Positions 12,101 through 30,156 of a stretch of 64,000 bases of DNA are shown here, in pieces. The stretch lies in contig JALJCO010013654.1 in NCBI GenBank assembly GCA_023101725.1, positions 1,842,501 through 1,906,500 on the forward strand, read 5' to 3'. The position numbers and the translations under genes are program-made. The notes below the pieces were generated by a model. That model was not told where the DNA came from. It worked only from the letters and a program-made list of their open reading frames with translations, and did no database searches. Every line of letters starts with the position of its first letter. Position 1 is the stretch's first letter. This stretch comes from Atherinomorus stipes (Eukaryota; Chordata; Actinopteri; Atheriniformes; Atherinidae).

Positions 12101-15100
12101 TAATGCTCATATTTCAAATGTTAAAAACCGGTTAATTTACAGCAAATCAACTTAATATCATTTCTACAGAGTAATATACAGCGCTCTTCTTGTGATGGGT
12201 AAAATATAGCTGTCAAAACTACATTTCATTATCCGAATTAGGTACATGGCCACATTTACAATGCAAACCTATTTGTCTTGCTTTGTGACAACAAAACACA
12301 CACTTCATAAAAACTGGGTCAGACAACACTGTATGCTTCTACTGTCTGAAACACTGACACAAGTGATGCTATCTGATTGTACCAAGAACTAATGCTGAAT
12401 GAATGCCAATCAATAAGGAAGTCAAATAATTGCATGTTTACAATTTAAGCATCCTCAAAGGACTTAAACCTTTTTGTGAATGTTCATTAACTCCAGCAAC
12501 TTTGCTAATATAGCACTCTACATTTACAGCAATCTCTAGCTTCATTGGCTGGATTAAATATAAATCAGATTTTTTAAATGAATTATATCTTCAGCATGTG
12601 ACAACTCTGAAGTAACTGCAGAGAAACTGTGAGGAAGAACAATGCTAGAAACTATATTTATTACATGAATGCTATTACGCGTTAAGGTAAAGGATGGAAA
12701 TAGGGATGCATGATATAATCGGCCCCCTATTGGTATCGGTCTATATCGGCCTTAAAACTCGATATCGGTTATCAGCCACATAAGCTTTAAAATATCAGCA
12801 TATCGGATACCGGCCAAAATTCCAATATCATGCATCCCTAGATGGAAAGAGAGTATCTCCATAAAATATCAACCAAGTTTGTTCAGCCACTTATGTTAAA
12901 GCATAAACATTTATTGATAATTGTTTTTGGCATGTTTTTGCCTTTTAGCTTCAGTTTGTTGCAGTGACTTGAGTTGGATGTCTAAAGATTAAGACAATGC
13001 TGTCCTGTGCTGTAAAGAGAATAGGGAAAAGTGAGGGAACAGCACCAGTTGGTGACAGTCTTCATGTAGACACTGAATCACATGGTGGCTTTCAACACCT
13101 GATAAGAACCATGTGCACTTCTTTCTTCTGCTTATCTATGACATACACCTGCCGGCCACACTGTACTTTACCCTATGTAGAAATACACAAAACTTTAACC
13201 AGACAAGTATAATGATCTCCAAAATGCTGGTTTATTTAGAAAGGTTACTGCCATTAGGATTTAAGAATGCATTGTAAATCACGAGTACAGCAGAAAAGGT
13301 GCTGCAATACCGCTCTTTTTCCAATTTCCTTAAGCACAGGGTTCAGTGGATCATACTCAACAGAAGAAAGAGACAATACTGTCCCAAATTTTCAAGCATG
13401 AGCAAGACTCAAACTGATGCACCAAAAGCTTAAAATCAGATCAAAAACGGCACATCTCCAACACTGGTGACTCACAGCAAAGTACAAGCACAGTAGGATA
13501 CTTTGAGCACCAACTCTATTTTTCCTCAGCCATTATGAAGTCTCTATGTTTCCATCAATATCAAAGTAGTCAACAGCTTTAAGAAAAGCCAAGATATTTT
13601 AAAACTACAAGACACTGATTATGATACCAACACAGGTATGCCCAATTAGCTTATCAAGCAAAAAACAAGCAAACAAAATTAAGGAAAAATGGAGACCTGT
13701 TAAAATCTGAGAAAAAGTGCAATTTTTCTGTCAAGTGGCAAGCAACTCATTATCGCAAGTAAATCTCTTATTACCCAAACTGGCAAGCAATTCCTTTTCA
13801 ATTGGGGAATGAAGAGAGAGTGCAATCGCACTGCATGTCTCCTTAAGCTCCTTCTACCTGGTGTATTGTGTAATCTAAGCAACTGAGGGAAAACTAAACA
13901 TATTTTGGACTAGATTTGGATCATTTTATTTTTGCATAGGTGGACTTTCTTTCTCTCTCTCTTTTTTTTAAAGGAATTCCAAGCAAGTTTTTAAAGATGT
14001 AACTCACTATTGAGTCACTACCTGAGACCAGAAAGACATCATCATGATTTCACATACAACATAACTGGTGCACAGTTACTTCAATCCACTTGCCTTTCTT
14101 TAACCAACTGTGTGAATGAAAACCCTCTATACCATAAAACTATGTTATCTCAACAAATATATTATATAGGGTCATGATCTAACAATTGATTTTGATTCCA
14201 AGAATTTTGACAAGGATATTAGCATACCATTATTTCTAAGAGAAATAATAGTGGCCCTGTTTTGTAAACACTACTATACTTTAAAAGTGATATCATAGAC
14301 TATAAGTCAATACAGTGCAAGTAACAATAAGAGAGAACATTATGTAGGTGTTTATCTATGATGGTGCCTTTTAAAAAACAGGTTCATATTTGTGTTTCTT
14401 ACAACGTTTCATACAAATGAAGGCAGGAAGAGTGACACAAAGATCATTATTTTATTTATTTTTTTAAATTAAAAAATCCACAACACTCATAAATATAACA
14501 GAGTTTAATGGTGTAATGCTTACTTTTCATATGCCACTTTTATCAAACCATGCCTTAAAACCTAAGGCTAGAAAACAGTATTGTATACGAGAAGTCCAGA
14601 TAAATGTAAATAACTGGCATTCGTAATAAATACCCATCTCAAATACAGCTTGGTAAACCACTTTTAAAAGTAATCAATTCACTGAGTATAATTAATATTC
14701 CTTTAGTAGGCTCTTCAATCATCTGACATATAGCATCACATTCTCAGGTAATCAAACTGGCTTTTTTTTCTTTTACATAGCCATCTATCAGGTACCCCAG
14801 TCAGAGTACTTAGTATCATAATTGACAATTAACTGCAATATTTTCAGTAAAGACGAAAGGGATCAGGGCATTTGCTGACTTCCCATCAATGCCTCGCACA
14901 TTATTCATAATGTAAGGTAGTTTGTCAGCAAACTACCCTGATGTCCAGGCGGCAAAGATAACCACAGATAACCATGTGGGTTCCCAATCAGCCAGGACTC
15001 CCTGCGCAATTAAACTGGCAGAGATTTTGCCAACACTAGCTCATATCCACATTGCTCTCCTACAAGCTTTGAATTACATTTGCATGAAAAACTAATGTAA

Positions 15101-15671
15101 GAAGATATATGAATTTGTAATTTAGAACCATGTCAATTAAACCGGCTACGTTCAAAAGACAACAATGCGCTGCTGGCAGATGCTAGTTTGCTAGCTCGAA
15201 TTAGCAGCTTCAGTTAGCACTCCAAATTGCACTTCCTTGCTTTCTGAAAACTTCGGTAACACGTAAAAAACTATTCAAAAACCCAACGCTGATTGTTTCA
15301 GGTTGTTGCGATAGAACTGACACTTACAAAAATAACGGCTAACTAGTCTAAAGAGCATATTGCCGTGATTTGACCTGTCAGGTCCGCCTGATTTTGCTAA
15401 CCTGTAAGCAAACTCGCTAGTTCGTTAGCATTTCCTGTGAACATGCTAACAGCGCGTGGAGGCCACGAGCGTTAACAGCAGGCCATAAAATATCTCCAAC
15501 AAAACAATAACAATAACTAGAGATCGGTGGCACTACACTTATTGTAACGTACTCAACACGGGCTTTAAACTTGAAAGCTTTCACTTAATTTACCTGTTTA
15601 CTTTTGGCGTAAGGTTTAGAAGCGATATGATATCTCCTGCTTCTAATTTTCCCTCCACCCGTGGCCGCCAT
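194..15671 (-). CDS. nup153: Nucleoporin Nup153, complete, 22 coding exons
   Basis: Nup153 is a nuclear-pore basket FG-nucleoporin that binds importins, exportins, Ran and lamins. Coding exons, 5' to 3': 15671-15594, 11946-11724, 11628-11353, 11009-10870, 10341-10213, 9551-9435, 9271-9227, 9090-9037, 7175-7032, 6909-6857, 5911-5779, 5672-5511, 5414-5316, 5217-5133, 5034-4933, 4843-4190, 4066-3887, 3723-2761, 2626-2216, 2043-1825, 1311-1125, 281-194. These sum to 4542 nt (1513 residues plus stop), close to the human length. Start MAATGGGKIRSRRYH resembles the vertebrate N terminus (GGGKIRTRR). Further conserved blocks are FSLVKEIKD, NISTTSGFSSRASDK, GSVLDLLKSPG and the basic C terminus GRKIKTAVRRRK. 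Four RanBP2-type zinc fingers (WxCxxC...CxxC) lie near residues 665, 738, 808 and 862. FG/FxFG repeats fill roughly residues 890-1480. Intron 1 is 3.6 kb. One acceptor (1312-1313) is transposon-derived, and exon 2 has a tandem NAGNAG acceptor. Confidence 0.96.
1313..1711. mobile_element. Non-autonomous hAT-type DNA transposon at a nup153 splice acceptor
   Basis: This is a 399-bp element with terminal inverted repeats: TAGGGATGTAACGATA at the left and TATTGTTACATCTCTA at the right (14 of 16 pair). It is flanked by an 8-bp target-site duplication, CCTCCACC at 1305-1312 and CCTCTACC at 1712-1719 (7 of 8 identical). An 8-bp duplication plus this terminus style indicates the hAT superfamily. No transposase ORF is present. 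It separates the exon at 1825-2043 from the exon at 1125-1311 of nup153, exactly on the ancestral acceptor. Confidence 0.88.
6035..6710. mobile_element. piggyBac-like MITE in a nup153 intron, with internal 200-bp tandem duplication
   Basis: The element has inverted ends AGGGACTTGAGGCA and TGCCTCAAGTCCCT (the right part follows a TCT-rich stretch), flanked on both sides by TTAA (6031-6034 and 6711-6714). TTAA is the piggyBac target duplication. Inside, two related copies about 200 bp apart (anchors at 6212 and 6412) each carry GGACGTGACGTCA followed by an ATGATG/ATGACG-like stretch and CTACATCCGC. No coding capacity is seen. Confidence 0.72.
8111..8155. repeat. Short imperfect inverted repeat in a nup153 intron
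   Basis: Two arms of about 20 nt (8111-8130 and 8135-8155) flank a CTGT loop and pair with one mismatch and one single-base bulge. The surrounding intron (7176-9036) shows no other recognisable element and no coding exon. Confidence 0.5.
9616..10050. mobile_element. MITE-like element with about 30-bp inverted ends in a nup153 intron
   Basis: The left end GCTGGATTTATACTCGTGCG and the reverse complement of the right end GCTGGATTCATACTCGCACG are near identical. The similarity continues through GTCTGCAT. I could not define a convincing target-site duplication, so the superfamily is unresolved. It contains an ATTC tetranucleotide run at about 9851-9868. No transposase is present. Confidence 0.6.
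12701..12840. mobile_element. 140-bp hAT-type MITE in nup153 intron 1
   Basis: The inverted ends are TAGGGATGCATGATAT and ATATCATGCATCCCTA. They are flanked by a perfect 8-bp target duplication GATGGAAA at 12693-12700 and 12841-12848. The interior is rich in TATCGG motifs. The identical duplication suggests a fairly young insertion. The rest of the 3.6-kb intron 1 (11947-15593) is AT-rich with no recognised exon. Confidence 0.88.
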
Positions 15672-16388
15672 GGCTCTTTCGTCTGAAAGTCTATCGGTGT
15701 TTCGGCGCCGGATAGCTGTCATCCAGCACGGCGGCCACCTACAAATGAACTATGGGAAATGTAGTGCTTAAACCTAACAAAGGAGGTCGGTTTGACAGGT
15801 CCTACCACATAACAAGGGCGTTTTTTTTTATGTCAAATAGCTGAAATTTTCCATGGTTAGTTTTCTCATAAACATCACAGGTATGCAAGGCATTTCACTG
15901 AGATATATCTTTGTGGCTTATTTTTCAATGAGTTGTATATTAATTATTAGAGCCGAAATACTTAAAGAGGAAATTAATTTGCTTAATTTTGGTAAAGGAA
16001 AAAATGTCACAAGTCTGCACACTTATAAAAAATAACACATTCATTTTTTTAAATTGTTCAGTCTTCATACATAGAAATGTGAGTTTAAACTGTTTGCCAT
16101 ACAAAACATTTGATGTTTTTCTGATTTTGTTTGACTGACAATAAACAGATTAATCAAACATCTCATTTTGAGTCAACATTAGTAAACTTTTTCTTATTTT
16201 TTTTTTAGACAAAAAGTTCAGATCAGTTATTTGGGGGGAAAAAAAAAATTCTACATATTTGTAAACTCCAGGTCAGCCAGTGATATTTAATCGATGGTGC
16301 AGAATTCAGGATGATGAAATTACTGTCCTTCCATTGTTTGGCATAATCACTAGAATAACAACCATACTACAACATTCAAAAACACAGA
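15672..16388. other. Intergenic region: nup153 promoter side and ptdss1 3' flank
   Basis: This stretch lies between the nup153 start codon and the presumed 3' end of ptdss1. The first 100 bp are GC-richer and should contain the nup153 5' UTR and promoter, though no TATA box is evident. The remainder is AT-rich and shows no supportable gene; short ORFs here have no recognisable protein features. Confidence 0.5.
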
Positions 16389-16394
16389 TTTATT
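16389..16394 (-). terminator. Probable poly(A) signal of ptdss1
   Basis: AATAAA reads on the minus strand about 1.26 kb downstream of the ptdss1 stop codon. No coding signal lies between, so 16389-17652 is probably the 3' UTR. The assignment is by position only. Confidence 0.45.
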
Positions 16395-17652
16395 TTTTTT
16401 CCCCTGTTCATTTTTTATGTAAACATACAAGCAAACCCACTCATATAATTCATACATCAGTTATCCCCGCATAGTGCATTAGACTCATTTTATATGAAAT
16501 ATGGTCTGAAGCAGAATAGATTTCCACAAGACAGGAATTACTCAGGCAGGTTAGTGCAAAAGAAAGCATAACCAAATATGTGTAAAAACAGACTACATGT
16601 ACACATCAGCTATAGAGCTGATAATGTAGATCAGGCTCATATTGACATATAACATCAGACCCCCCCCCAAAAAAAAATGCTTCTGAAACACATAGTTTCT
16701 AATAAGTGATTATCATCTGCTACTGAATATCACCCGTTTTATTAAATTGAAGGTCTCAGTAGTCTTTCACATATACACTACATCTCTCAAGTTATAAACA
16801 CATAAAAGTAACAAAAATGACATTTCAACAGGTCCGATAATGAGGGTCACAGTAAAATGCACAGAGCACATTTGGTAGCGTGCAGGTGACACTTGCTTTT
16901 TCTAATTTGAAATTAAGAAAAACTAAGATAAATGCATATGACTGGTGTAAAGCACTTACACCACTTTACTGTCTCATAAACAAGTGTAGAGTGGTCAGGT
17001 TTGGCATATATTACATAAATACAAACGTATTAAGTCACTAAATTTGTCTCATAATAATCAAAAATAGTTCATTGTACAAATAAGCAGATATAGAAAATGA
17101 ATGGATGGATCATCAATTATTCAAACGGTTTACAAATTGCCATACATATCAATAGTTAAAATTTTTATTTGTTATTATAGAGCTATTAAATAAAGAACAT
17201 AGTTTTATGTAAAGACTTAACATTCAAAGAAGATGAGTGCCTATAGTATTAGTGTTTGTTGTACAAAGGGTCATTGATGGTACATGTAGCATCGAGTGCA
17301 TACTCCTGAATCAACATTCACAGTTTAAGGAATCCAAACAGTCATTCTGCTGTGAAATAGTCAAAGTTGAGTGTACAAAATGCTGATGGTATCATGGTAG
17401 TTTTTACAGTCCCAATAAAGCAATCTTTATTTTTAAAAATCAAAGAATTAACACTATTCTGCAGGTTTATGATGCTTTGAGCATCTTGTTGAGTTTTGCC
17501 TCAGACTTCCACATATATACGTATTCTGGCAATTTATTAAGACAGTGATTCAACTTTTAACCTTTCAGTGTGGTCACTGCATTCTGTAATCGTGTCGTTG
17601 AATGTATCATCCACTCATCTTCTCGACAGCAGTTATGAAAATTGAGTGCGGT

Positions 17653-24509
<6,857 letters not shown>

Positions 24510-24962
24510 TTCAATGCTGTTACCTATTCTCTTGGTTTTAATGAAAATGTTTCTTTAGAGCTAAAACTACACGTTGTAGAAATGATGCGAAGACAGCTCA
24601 GCAAAGAGAAACCCTGAAGACGGACCAAACCATTATAATAAAAAGAAGGGGTATGTGACTGTGAGTATGCGTATTATCCTTACCACCTAAACAAAGTGAA
24701 GAGGCTGTAGCAGTTTATTTTTTCAGCAATTATTTTTCATTGTCATTCGGTTAGAAATTTACTGACATTTTTACCCTAATAGGAAAATTTAACGTAGCGT
24801 CTCACAATAAAGTGCCCCATTGTGGCACATTCCACAGCATGACGTTGTCCAGAAGCTCTTCCGTTAACATGCACGTGAAAATAGTTGACATTGTGCGACG
24901 TTTTGGTCTGAGAAGGAGAAGAATTTGAGATCAAATGTTTTGAATCATAAACTGTGAATGAG
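24510..24962. promoter_or_regulatory. Shared divergent promoter region of ptdss1 and mterf3
   Basis: ptdss1 starts at 24509 on the minus strand. A good donor (GAATGAG|GTAAAT, cut after 24962) marks the end of a likely non-coding first exon of mterf3 on the plus strand. At most about 450 bp therefore holds both 5' UTRs and both promoters. No TATA box is obvious. The arrangement fits a bidirectional housekeeping promoter; transcription start sites are not determined. Confidence 0.55.
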
Positions 24963-25803
24963 GTAAATTGCCTAAAACTGTGTGTTGGCCTTGTCTGTTT
25001 ATATGAGAGTTTAAGTGTCTGGATTTGACGAGTTGTTACTATAGCTTGCTAGCATTGAGGAATCTGGGTCAAGCTAGCCCCTGGTAGGACAACAGTTGAG
25101 CAACTATGTCAAATTTCCGGTGTAATGATCTTAGTTAGCAAAGTAATAATAATAAAAGTGTTAAGGTTAATTACTGCGAGTGTCTCCCCGTAATCATGAA
25201 TAATATTGTTTTTTAGAACCTTGCTTCTTGTTAACTAAACGCTGTTATGCTCACGAACATCGGGCTTATCAATAAGCATTCCAAAATGAAGTGCAATACA
25301 AAGTCATTTTACATGATTATACAATGTATAAACTATGTATTCATGACAAAGTGTATATTGCATCCACATTGCTGTTGCTGTGCAACTTAGCATGTTTGTC
25401 GTGAGAATAGTGAAAAGAGTAAGAACGCAGTGTACAGCACGGTGTAAAAAATGAAATTAAATGCTAGAACATCCCCACCATCCAATTTTTCACATTTTTT
25501 TCTTAGTACATCATGGTATATTTTGTTGTAGATGCCTGTCAAATAACATCCACATAAATCCGATAACCGTCTGTTATTGTTATCCCATAATAGCATGACT
25601 TTGAAATAAGATAACTAGTTTTGTTCACGTTTGCAGTTAAAATGTTAGTCACCGGGATTTTAAGTAGGTTTTCACAAAGCTTTTTACTTGGAGCCATTGC
25701 AGACAGGCATTATATCACAAGATAATGTCTGTCTGAAGATTTTATGCTTTGTGAAGATTCTGTGCTTCTCAAACATGTCATATTCCTTTCTTACAGAAGA
25801 ACC

Positions 25804-27794
25804 ATGGCATCCACGTGTGCTCAGCTGTGCTTGCGATGCAGAGGTCTTCTTTCCTCCAAGGCTAGCACATGGCAGTATTGCCTTCAAGTTCGACAATGCA
25901 TTGCAGTAACCATGGAATCAGCCAAAATCAGTAATGGATTATTTATCACTGGGAGTCAAACAGCCATTCAGACAAGACTGAGGTGGAAACAACAGATGTG
26001 CCTCTACAATAATATGACAGCAAAATATCTGACGACAGAGGCAAAGGAGAGAAAATATACAGAAGAGTTTCCTAGAGCGGATATTGTTGCATATAATACA
26101 CCCTTGATGCCAACCACAGATCCTCTGCCAATGACTCAGAATCAAATTTCCTTAGGTAGATATTTGTTTTTGGTTGTTGATTATCCAACAATGATTACAC
26201 ACCATGATTCAAAACCATATTAAAGATGATTTCTTTCATCTTACGGGTGTTAAACTGCATCATTCTGTATTTTCTTTTAAGCAGACTTGGATGCTGCAAG
26301 TGAATTGTCAGCATTGGAGGAGATCAGCGACGAGGAAGCTGTCAGCATTTCTATTCCCTCTTCCATGCCTCCAGCTTCCACATCCCTTAGAGATTATGTT
26401 GATAAATCAGAGACACTTGCCAAGCTCGTACAACTAGGTAATTACATTTTTGGCAAATGTTTAGAACATTTTGATAAGAATTTTCTTTGCTAGTTTTAAT
26501 ACAATGTTAGAGCGATGTTCTAATATGAAAGACAGTTGTCTTTATAAGTGTTATATAATCCAAATTTAACTGGTTTTATTGCAGGGGTGAATTTGTTTAA
26601 GCTGGAGCAAAGGCCTAATGTAGGCTCCATGCTGCTGAGACTTGATTTCAACACAGATGTGGCACCTCGGCTGCTGTTTCTAAAAGAGATTGGAGTGGAG
26701 GACTCCCGTTTTAGCTATATCATCTCTCACAATCCATTTTTTCTCACTGAGAGTTTGGAAAACCTACAAGCCAGGTAACAAGAAATTTTAGAAACATTAG
26801 ATGCCTTAATATTTCACAATATACTTTGTTTTAGAAGTTATGATTTTTTTTCCCTTCTCTGCAGTCACATCAACCACAAGACGTCTAAATAATGCTTTTT
26901 CTTCTGTCATTTATAAAGGATTAACTATCTCAAGTCAAGAAAGTTTAGTTCAGAGACGGTTGCGTCCATGGTGTCCAGAGCTCCTTATCTTCTCAATTTC
27001 AGTGTGAAGAGGCTGGACAATCGGCTGGGTTTCTACCAACAGCAACTTAAACTCAGTGCTTCTAATGTATGTATGTTTAGGAGGAAATCTCAACTGGACT
27101 GATGAAAAAGCGGTTGCGTTTTAATGTATCATTTTGTCTCTCTAATCTCTCTCTGCAGACTCGAAACATTTTAGCTCGTCTGCCCAGATTACTGTGTGGT
27201 AGTTTGGAGCCTGTAAAAGAAAACTTGAAGGTATCAAATAACAGCACAAATTGTTAGAGCACTGTTTGAACAATCTGGACATGGTGTGTTGTATCATTTT
27301 GTAAATGTGCTTTACAGGTGTGTGAAATAGAGCTTGGCTTTAAGGAAAATGAGATCCAACACATAGTGACTGCTGTCCCTAAGGTGTTGACAGCCAATAA
27401 AAGGAAGCTTACACAGATATTTGACTTCCTCCACAACACCATGAAGGTGCCCCACTACTTGATCACAAAGTTCCCGCAGGTGAGTGGTCTGCCATATTTT
27501 GTTTTTCTCCCACCAATTTAGGGTCAATGTTAACATGCTTTCCTATATTTCTGAATTTGGAGAAAGTAAAACTCCATTATCATTTGTATCTTCACATAGG
27601 TCCTCAATACAAAGTACCTGCGGCTTAGAGAGCGCCACCTCTTCCTTGAGTACCTTGGCAAAGCTCAGTATGACCCAACCCTGCCGAACTACATCTCCTT
27701 GGACCGCTTGGTTTCGTTGCCAGATGATACTTTTTGCACTGAGTTGGCTTTGGCAACACTGGAAGATTTTTATTTGTTCCAAAAGATGCTTTAA
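25804..27794 (+). CDS. mterf3: Mitochondrial transcription termination factor 3, complete, 7 coding exons
   Basis: MTERF3 is a mitochondrial-matrix mTERF-repeat protein that negatively regulates mtDNA transcription and supports ribosome assembly. Coding exons: 25804-26155, 26285-26437, 26585-26774, 26919-27066, 27159-27230, 27318-27479, 27600-27794. They sum to 1272 nt (423 residues; human 417). The N terminus is basic and Cys-rich, as expected of a transit peptide. The body has mTERF-type motifs, for example [40 protein letters not shown], and [13 protein letters not shown] and ITKFPQVL segments. The acceptor before the ATG ends at 25796. It lies between ptdss1 and uqcrb, the same order as human chromosome 8, which supports the identification. 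Confidence 0.94.
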
Positions 27795-28084
27795 TTCTTC
27801 ATGGTGTGACTTTTCAGAGGACTAAAGTAGTGAAATATACTGAACAACATCATGTCATGTGTATGCATACATGAAGGTCGAAACTTACAGAGCATCAACT
27901 AAGCTTTAAATAAGATTTTTTGTAAATAAGATGTTCAATGAATATATGATTTATGTCAGCTCTTGTGCTTGAATTATCGGGGGGGGGGGTGATTGGGATC
28001 TATGTTTGGTTTAGCATTTTCTTTGAAGTTTTATGTCATAAAATGGTGAATTCACTCGTCCATTGGCTTAATGTAATTCAGTAC

Positions 28085-28268
28085 AATAAATGTTTACACT
28101 TTTATCTCCTACATAAAGCTGTTCCACTCTTGGTTGTAAGTTTGCATATTTACAAACCCTGAAGAAGTGCAGTACGATTCCTGGTCAAGCTGTCTGTTAC
28201 AGCTTCACTATAAAACTGTTTGAAAGCTATTTAACTGTACTTAAATGTAAATAAGGAATGTTAATAAA
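28085..28268 (+). terminator. Two candidate poly(A) signals for mterf3
   Basis: AATAAA occurs at 28085-28090 and again at 28263-28268, 0.29 and 0.47 kb past the mterf3 stop codon. Either or both may be used. Confidence 0.5.
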
Positions 28269-28344
28269 CTATGTTGACTCTGCAACAAGCCTGGGCCCCA
28301 CATAAAGTATCCTTTGCAAATTACAGCACCATTTTTTTTCAGCT

Positions 28345-28600
28345 TATCTGGGATCGGGTTGCAGAAGGGAAGCCCAGACTTTCTGCTCCCTGGCCACAGC
28401 CACCAGCTTTATCCAGGGGGGCCCCCGAGGCATTCCCAGGCCAACTGGGAGATTTAGCCCCTCCAGCATGTCCTGGGTCTTCCCTGTGGCCTCGTCCCAG
28501 TGGGGTGTGCCCAGAACACCTCACCAGGGAGGCGTCCAGGAGGCATCCTGACCAGGTGCCCGAGCCACCTCATCTGGCTCCTCTCCAAATTCCTTTCCAA
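28345..28600 (-). mobile_element. Non-LTR retrotransposon 3' remnant (RTE/Rex-like reverse transcriptase C terminus)
   Basis: The minus strand, with stops and indels, reads MRWLGHLVRMPPGRLPGEVF and then GRPRTCW. This is the conserved end of a teleost LINE reverse transcriptase. It lies just past the mterf3 3' end and is a dead fragment. Confidence 0.75.
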
Positions 28601-29968
28601 ATTCTTTGTTTTAATTTAGCTTCATTTACTACTTTGTCAGTTTTAAAGGCAAATCTGTACAATTGACTGTTTTTACCTCCTGTTGAGGCATTTATATATA
28701 AATAAATATATACATAATTTAACTGATGGATGTTACAAAAGGCAGCTCTTGATCTGATTTACTTCAACTTAAAATTTTTTTTTTTCTTGTGTATCATGAT
28801 TAACAGTAAAAAATAAACAAAAAATGCATAGATTTTGAAGTCATAGGGTCAGAATACCCGCCTACAGAATGTAAATACATAACACCGAATATTTGGGCAA
28901 TCAATCTTAGTATTGCCCCTTGACTGACTTTTTTTAACTTTACCAGTGACAAGGCTATGGTAAAATTGAGCACTGGACTCTTCAGAGTAGGTGATTTCCT
29001 CTTAAATTTCTTAGTGTTGCAGGGAGGAATGGGTCATTATGTATAGCTTTGAGCTTAATTCAGCAGCAAATAGTTAAGTTGATACAAGACATGACAGCAC
29101 AGGCCTATCAATAACTAGAGCACCTGTCGTTATACATTGCTTTCTAACTGTCTCAGTCTATGCTCTTTAGTTCTGTGTTTGTGACAGCACCCCTGTACAG
29201 CATTGCTGGATGCATGTGCATAGAGTCATCTTTAGGATTAATTTGAGGTTTTTGTCTTGTTTATTTTGGCTTATTTCACAACAAGCTTTGATGTCTGTTC
29301 GAGGTAATTGACTTGGAACATCCAATCCTGTCCAAGTTTTGACTTTGTAGCTGATAAGTTGAGGCAAAACAATTAATCTTTGCTGCTAATCCCCTCTCTG
29401 GAATCACAAGTTCCACTGGCAACAAAACATTTGTCATGAGCATGATGCCATTTACAGCAATTCATACTTGGTAAACTGTTCTGTTGAAGGTTTTCAGTGT
29501 GTCTCTGGTCTCAAGTTGTAAAACTTAATTCCTGAAGGATTTTTTTTTTTTTTTTAAATCATGATTTCAGCTGCAAGTTAATCCAAAGAAGGTGTTGATT
29601 TTGCAGTTGGAGCTTATAACTCAGATGGGACCCAGCAAGTCAATGAAAAATATATACAGGAGATTGTAAAGATAAAAACAGGTGTTCCAGCAGCTTTTGA
29701 TGAAACCCGTTCTTAGTTGGTTTCTGGGTCGTCCAGGGACTTGTGACTTGCTTATGGAAATGTCTGCAGGAAACTTGCTTAGATCTGTGATTCTTTTCTC
29801 ACATGAGCACTGATATCATTGATAGTAGAGCCATTGTATGAAATCACACAGTTCAAAGGTCTGGCAGTAGGTACTAGTTAGTTCTTGGGGAAAGAAAAAA
29901 AGAAGAAAAGAATTTTTTTTTTCTTCATTAAATAGAAAAAAAAAATTTCCCCCTAATGTCAACACACG

Positions 29969-30046
<78 letters not shown>

Positions 30047-30156
30047 TTTATACATATTCGAGAATTTTCGAAATTGGTAGGTTGTTATATAAAGTTGCGA
30101 GAGCGCTTCCCCCCTTTTTTCCCACAAGCCACCGCGGTCTTTCTTAGTAGGCAAAC
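28601..30156. other. Intergenic region mterf3-uqcrb
   Basis: I see no exon here. The content is AT-rich sequence with poly-T runs, followed by the CA/TA microsatellite close to the uqcrb start. The last ~120 bp before the uqcrb ATG should hold its 5' UTR. Confidence 0.5.
29961..30038. repeat. Compound (CA)n(TA)n microsatellite upstream of uqcrb
   Basis: A CACACA tract at 29961-29980 runs directly into about 30 TA units ending at 30038. It is only about 120 bp upstream of the uqcrb start codon. Confidence 0.96.

Noticed and set aside
14915..14936. Small inverted repeat GGTAGTTTG/CAAACTACC
   Set aside because: A 9-bp arm is within what chance allows in a 64-kb AT-rich window.
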